DNA from: Escallonia rubra
Taxonomy: Eukaryota; Streptophyta; Magnoliopsida; Escalloniales; Escalloniaceae
Direction: 5' to 3'
DNA length: 64,000 nt
NCBI GenBank assembly: GCA_033065855.1
Contig: JAVXUO010001034.1
Coordinates: 124,001 to 188,000, forward strand
How positions within the stretch are numbered: position 1 is the stretch's first letter; each line of letters opens with the position of its first letter. This document shows, in pieces, positions 59,401 to 64,000 of the stretch. The position numbers were made by a program, and so were the translations under genes. Under the pieces are notes generated by a model, which was not told the origin of the DNA, did not search any database, and worked only from the letters and a program-made list of their open reading frames with translations.

Positions 59401-60190
59401 ATCATCTATCTTCATCTTTCATCTTCATCGTCTATCTTCATCATCAAAACTTATCACTACCGAAACGCCAACATACACTACTAACCACCATAGTCACAGA
59501 CGACCAACATCGCCAACTATCATAGTCATTGACCACCACAATCACCAACCAATATTTCACTTTATCGATTAGCGAACACATTAATCAAATCTGACGAAGT
59601 GAGCAAACCCACCAGAAACAAAAAACCCCTAACTAACAATAAAACCACTAAACTGCCACAAGTCTTCAAGTTCCCTTCGTCGATCCCCGGCCTGCATGTT
59701 GCCACTACCACCTCACCTACATTTACCACCCTAGTTATGTGCCAACTCTAATGACGGCCATGACAGCGTGGGATGTCGATGAAGGCGGTGGATTGGTTCA
59801 CGGTGGTAGCAGGGTATTCCGACCTGTTTTCTTTTATACTAAATTTATTGCCATGTGAAAGTGGTAGCCGGGTCTAAGCAAGACATACTCCAGTTTACCA
59901 GCTAGAAACTAATTTTGATCTCACGCCTTACACATGAGAGTATTCCAATTAGTAAATAGAAAAATAGCAAAAACAAAAGGTCAAAATATGCATTTTGCAT
60001 TGAACAATAAGATAAAATTTTAAGTAACAAAAGCAAAAATTAAACTAAATTTCACAGCAGTTCACACTTGAAAAAAATAACCATTATATCCATAAGTAAA
60101 AATGCATTTTAACAATCAAGACAAACCTATTAGGAGAATAAGTAAACGTTTGTCGCAATTTGCTGAAAAATAACAAAGGGAAAATAATAT
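56459..60190. other. Intergenic DNA between the TIR element and the CACTA element
   Basis: About 3.7 kb without a recognisable gene. A 106-codon frame (58559-58879) contains a hydrophobic stretch (AILPFLLVLLFIL) but matches nothing I know. (TG)n(TA)n lies at 59300-59325, followed by a pyrimidine-rich TCTTCATC repeat to about 59445. Confidence 0.45.
59340..59445. repeat. TCTTCATC-type pyrimidine-rich simple repeat
   Basis: Degenerate repeats of ATCTTCATCTTTC cover about 100 bp. Confidence 0.8.
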
Positions 60191-60219
60191 ATTTCACTAC
60201 AAGAAAATTAGGATTTTGC

Positions 60220-60400
60220 GACGGACTTTTAGCGACGGAAGTAATTCTGTCGCTAAAACGTCTTTCAGCGACGGATAAACCCGTTTGTAAAATGTCCGTC
60301 GTTAAAACATTATAAGCGACAGAAAGTTACCGTCGCTAAAAATTCCGTCGTTAAATACATCTTTTGTCTACGGGCTTTTAGTGACAGTGTCATTTTGTCG
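60220..60400. repeat. Left subterminal GCGACGG repeat array of the CACTA element
   Basis: At least eight copies of GCGACGG, CCGTCGC or close variants such as GTCGCTAAAA lie in 180 bp, in both orientations. Such arrays bind the CACTA-encoded TNPA-type protein in characterised elements. Confidence 0.85.
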
Positions 60401-61757
60401 CTAAAAGTCCTTACATAAAACACCTTCGTCTTTTTTTCACTCTCCCCGTTTCTCTCTGTCTCTCACTCTCACCCACTCACCGGCGATATTGGCGTTCTCC
60501 CTCTCCGACGACCCACCTCCGGCGACATCACCACCCCCCCTCCCCTGACGTCGTGCCCCTCCATATCCGCGTGCCACCAACGCTGCGCCACCAATTCCCT
60601 CCACTGCCGCGCCACCAAGGCCCTTCATTGCCGCCGCGCCACCAACACTTCCGCCGCCGCACCACCTCTCTGTATGTCCATTTGCCCTAATTTGCTTTAA
60701 TGCATGTTTAAGCGCCATTTGCCCTAATTTTCTTCAGTTCTGATTTATGTCAATTTGCCCTAATTGGAACTTGCCCTAATTTGTTTATGGAATTATGATA
60801 TGTTTCTTATAATTTCAATTATTTTTAATTGCTGATGGAATTGATTTTGTAACTGATGGAATTAGGTTGTTTAATTGCTGATGGAATTGAGGGAAAAGGG
60901 GTGTGTATTGAGTGTTTGTGTGTGTGTTTTAGGAGTGTACATGGTGTGTGTTTAAGTGAGTGTGTGTGGAAGTAGTAGCAGTGGTGTTGTGTGTGGTGTG
61001 TAATGTGCTGCAGCAGTGGTTTGGCATGTGTTTTAAGGGCTGCAGCGTGGGGGTGGAGGGGGTGGGGATGGGTTATGGTGTGTGTTTTACAGGCTGCAAT
61101 AAGGGCCGGAGGTGTATGTCTTAGGGACTGCAGCAGGTGTGTATGGGTGTGCAAACAGTGTGCATGAGTGTGTGTATTTGTGCAGCTGTTTTGAGTGTAT
61201 GTGGGTGTAATGAGTGCTTGTCTGTGTGAGTTTAGTGAGTGAGTGAATGGAGGGAAATGGGTGTAGCTTATGACGTGTCGGGTGTGATTGCTGTGAGGTA
61301 TGGAGTAGAAACAAATTCTATACCTCATTGACAATAACATCGACCTTAATAGGGGAAAATAGACTCACCACGAGAACAAAAGTAAGTTACTATCTTATAG
61401 TGAATATGAAACCGACCCCAAACCTAGAATCCACAGATGCGTTTCACTATTTTTCAAGCACATGGAAGAGCGAGCACACAGTAGAGTCACATGGCGATGT
61501 GTTCAGCCTGATTGAGGGAGCACATTGCCATAGATGGGCTATGCACATCCAACAGGGGTGAGTTGCGCCAAGTTGATGGGGGTAGGCCAAGGTCGCTGTA
61601 AACCAAGATAACATAACCTGGAGACAAGTAATGAGAAAGTACTTGATTTTCAGGAACTTGCCGAAAAAGATCAGATGACGAAATATGTAGACCAAAATGT
61701 TTATGTAGCCGGTCCAACTAGTTTGCAGCCTTGATCTTCTGAAACGAACCAGATTAA

Positions 61758-61849
61758 AAGCTTTTACCCGCTGGAGCATAGCACTAGTTTATGGAGGGGT
61801 TGGAAGCTTTTACTCGCCGGAGCATTGCACTAGTTTATGTTTAAGGGGG
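61758..61849. repeat. 46-bp tandem duplication inside the CACTA element
   Basis: AAGCTTTTACCCGCTGGAGC starts at 61758 and a near copy with the same continuation starts at 61804. Confidence 0.8.
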
Positions 61850-62399
61850 CAGCAAAAGTTCTCGCTAATTAGGAGGTAGTGATGGCTAGATTTGGCCCTT
61901 TGTCGCTAAAAGGTTTAGAAGTGTCGCTAATATCCCTTTTAATGACAAAGGACGCAAATTTAGTAAAAAATGGTGCAAGCTTATTTGAAATAATTGATAA
62001 TAATAGCCGATAAATATTGAATATTCATCCTGCTTTCATTTTATTGACATAATATTCCTGCGACACCACCCCACTTGATAGATCACAACAAATCCTAACT
62101 ATATACTACACCACAACGGCCATAGCTAAGCTCCTTAGTGTCACCACAACGGCTTTGTTACTACTTTTGCTTTTGTCGCAACACTAACAAGACAAGCCAT
62201 TAATCATTTGCACCAACATATTTTTTCCATTCACAAGGATTCGAGCAGTATTTTTTTCATTATGAAACAATTTTTCCATCTTCACGCCATAAAAAGCGTC
62301 CGAGTATACTTTCCTGGAGACTAGTAAAGTTTACTGTGTTGCACATGAAATAGTGGTTCTTGCAAGCATGAAAGATTAATCTTAAAAAATAAAGCAATG

Positions 62400-62500
62400 T
62401 CTTCGGACGTGTCCGGAGGTTTCGGACACTTGTCGGTAGGCGTCGGACACGTGTCCAGAGGTGTCGGACACATGTGATAGGCGTCGGACACGTGTCTAAC
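62400..62500. repeat. Tandem GTCGGACACGTGTC palindromes upstream of the B3 gene
   Basis: Five variants of GTCGGACACGTGTCC lie within 100 bp. Two contain the perfect G-box core CACGTG within ACACGTGT, and the others are one base off. They lie about 420-520 bp upstream of the B3 start codon. Confidence 0.85.
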
Positions 62501-62918
62501 GAGCTTAATTAGTTTTAATTAACCCTAAGAACCCAATGAATATCAAATTAGCTGTAACTACCCCAAGTTAGCCCTAATTAGCAAATCTTTGAACTTTGGT
62601 GGTTTTTTTTTTGTCTTCGTTGAGATCCAGTGATTGGATTTGCACTAGGGTTAGGTTTCATTCAGTGATTGGTTTGAGATTTTTGGGGTGTTATTTGTAA
62701 TATGTGAGTGAGGTTCAACAGTATAGGTGGCTATTTGGGTGGTGAAATGATGATGTGCGTAGTTGAGATTTATGTGGTAGTCATTTTAGCTACAACTCAC
62801 TGTGGATCTATTTTTTTAGCATCACTTTAACATAATTTGATAGATTTAATTCAGCTATGAAATTGATGCTCATCGATTGAATAATCCTCGATTGGTTTTT
62901 CATGTTAAAGTAGGTTAA

Positions 62919-63343
62919 ATGGCTTCTGCTTCGGTGAACAGGGACGTTTCAGTCAGCAGGCACTTCTTTAAGGTCATGATGCCTGGTTTTCATACAGAAC
63001 TTGTATGTCATCCCGATTTCTCTGTGTTTTCATGTGTGTTAAAAGTTTTATCTTTGGTTAAAAACTTACATGTCTTACTGTATTATGAATATGTTAGGCC
63101 ATACTGGTAACATTTTGGAGATTGCTTACCACATTGAGATTTGAAGCAACTTTAACCAGCCGCAAGGAGTCATGGCTTGTTAAATTGAAGAAGAAGGTTG
63201 GCCAAGAGGTTCTTTGCTTCGAAGAGGGTTGGAACGAATTCGTGCAACAACATGACCTCCATCTAGGAGACTTTGTAATCTTTCAACACATGGGGCAAAT
63301 GCGTTTTCAAGTGCTGGTGTTTGATCAAAGCACTTGTGAATAA
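62919..63343 (+). CDS. Short B3-domain (REM-like) protein gene inside the CACTA element
   Basis: A two-exon model, 62919-63002 and 63098-63343, joined by a 95-bp GT-AG intron in phase 0, encodes 109 aa without a break. The whole protein is one plant B3 DNA-binding domain. It starts with SRHFFKVMMPGFHTEL (about 13-28) and continues with FEATLTSRKESWLVKL, then FEEGWNEFVQQHDLHLGDFV and a final strand FQVLVFDQSTCE. The FFK start, W-VKL, GW-FV--H-L--GDF and VFD-S-CE are the standard B3/REM signposts. REM proteins usually have further domains, so this is either a trimmed copy or a minimal single-domain protein. The in-frame splice and lack of stops suggest recent capture or selection. The acceptor at 63097 was chosen because it alone keeps the frame and supplies the expected LAI-VTFW segment; it is untested. 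Confidence 0.75.
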
Positions 63344-63639
63344 CCTTTCCCCCAATGTTGAACTCTGAGGCGTAATTAGACAATATTTTAAATTAATCGC
63401 ATCGGATATGTACATTTTGAACAATTTTGTATTATTTGAACATTGATTATTTGTTTGATAATTTTAGGTTGTTAATTGTGATTATTGATCGATGATTTGT
63501 TAATCGATGATTTTAGATTGTTAATCGTGCATTTGATATATTGAGATTGCTGACGGAGGATAGGACCCAATTGGTTTGAATTTTTTATTACAGGTTTGGG
63601 CATTAAAAAATTAAAAAAATATTTAAAAATGACTTTAAC

Positions 63640-63930
63640 ATTTAGCGACGGATTAATTCTGTCGCTAAAAATTTTATCCCGTCGCTAATTTCGTAAAAAA
63701 GAAAATAAATTAAAGTATGTAAAACAGAATTAGCGATGGATATTCCGTCGCTAATTTAGAAATAAATCCGTCGCCAAACGTTCTATATTAGACGACGGAT
63801 TTTATAATTCCGTCGCAAAACTTTTAGTAACGGCCTTTTAATCGAAGGACTTTTAACGACGGTAATTCCGTCGCTAAAAGTTTTAGCGACGGAATCTAGG
63901 CTTTTAGCGACGGATTTTCCTGTCGCTAAA
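63640..63930. repeat. Right subterminal GCGACGG repeat array of the CACTA element
   Basis: About ten copies of TTTAGCGACGG or its inverse lie within 290 bp, mirroring the left array. Confidence 0.85.
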
Positions 63931-64000
63931 GGCCTTATTTCTTGTAGTGTTTCTTTTTATATATCTTTATATATATCAACTGCTGACAACTTAAGCCATT

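Larger units (their letters stand above)
60195..63949 (+). mobile_element. CACTA (En/Spm-type) DNA transposon carrying a B3-domain gene
   Basis: The left end is CACTACAAGAAAATTAGG; the right end, inverted, is CACTACAAGAAATAAGG. The 3-bp target duplication is TTT (60192-60194 and 63950-63952), as in the CACTA superfamily. Both subterminal zones (60220-60400 and 63640-63930) are dense arrays of the motif TTTAGCGACGGA in both orientations. Length 3755 bp. I see no TNPD/TNPA-like transposase, so it is probably non-autonomous. The interior has a GT-rich zone (60900-61220), a 46-bp tandem repeat (61758-61849), a G-box palindrome cluster (62400-62500) and the B3 gene (62919-63343). Confidence 0.92.

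Noticed and set aside
60825-61340. 171-codon Thr/His-rich frame in the CACTA element
   Set aside because: It is the complement of a GT-rich simple-sequence zone (TGTGTGTG); composition explains it.
61447-61779. 110-codon minus frame in the CACTA element
   Set aside because: It might be another captured fragment, but no frame matches a family I know, so no call is made.

Overview
The window is nuclear DNA from a flowering plant, most likely a eudicot. It shows spliced GT-AG genes, large introns, a mitochondrial-type serine hydroxymethyltransferase of eudicot character, an AGL17-clade MADS-box gene, and a dense load of plant transposable elements. I saw no prokaryotic features, CRISPR array, rRNA or tRNA gene.

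Three host genes are well supported. (1) 555-7846, minus: a complete 15-exon SHMT gene (518 aa, SHM1-like, photorespiration and one-carbon metabolism). (2) 13387-13707, plus: a single-exon gene for a 106-aa plant-specific protein of unknown function. (3) 26665-51084, minus: an AGL17/ANR1-like MADS-box transcription factor (219 aa). Its seven coding exons are spread over about 24.4 kb because introns 1, 2 and 6 hold a Helitron, a Ty1/copia element, hAT elements, two long-TIR (MULE-like) elements and AT-rich repeats.

The rest is mostly mobile DNA. 8.9-12 kb: a SINE candidate, a 1.1-kb Mutator-like element with a 9-bp target duplication, and a 1.0-kb hAT with a perfect 8-bp target duplication. 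15.4-23.4 kb: an RNase-H-like (RVT_3) pseudogene split by an old 2.8-kb solo LTR and a 1.3-kb hAT, followed by a 3.2-kb solo LTR full of GC-rich minisatellites. 25.1-26.7 kb: a small decayed LTR element whose end lies 14 bp beyond the MADS stop codon. 28.6-30.4 kb: a Pack-MULE-like element carrying a FANTASTIC-FOUR-like (FAF) gene fragment, with TIRs holding repeated palindromes. 30.7-32.4 kb: a second long-TIR element. 37.5-42.2 kb: a Ty1/copia element with LTRs 2.7% diverged, directly abutting a hAT element (42.2-43.1 kb). 48.4-49.6 kb: a Helitron. 52.2-54.7 kb: a third solo LTR of the same family, minus strand. 55.9-56.5 kb: a small TIR element.

The most interesting object is 60195-63949. 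It is a CACTA (En/Spm-type) element with CACTACAAG termini, subterminal GCGACGG repeats and a 3-bp target duplication. Inside it lies an apparently intact two-exon gene encoding a whole B3 DNA-binding domain. Together with the FAF fragment in the MULE, the window holds two separate cases of DNA transposons carrying plant regulatory-gene sequence.
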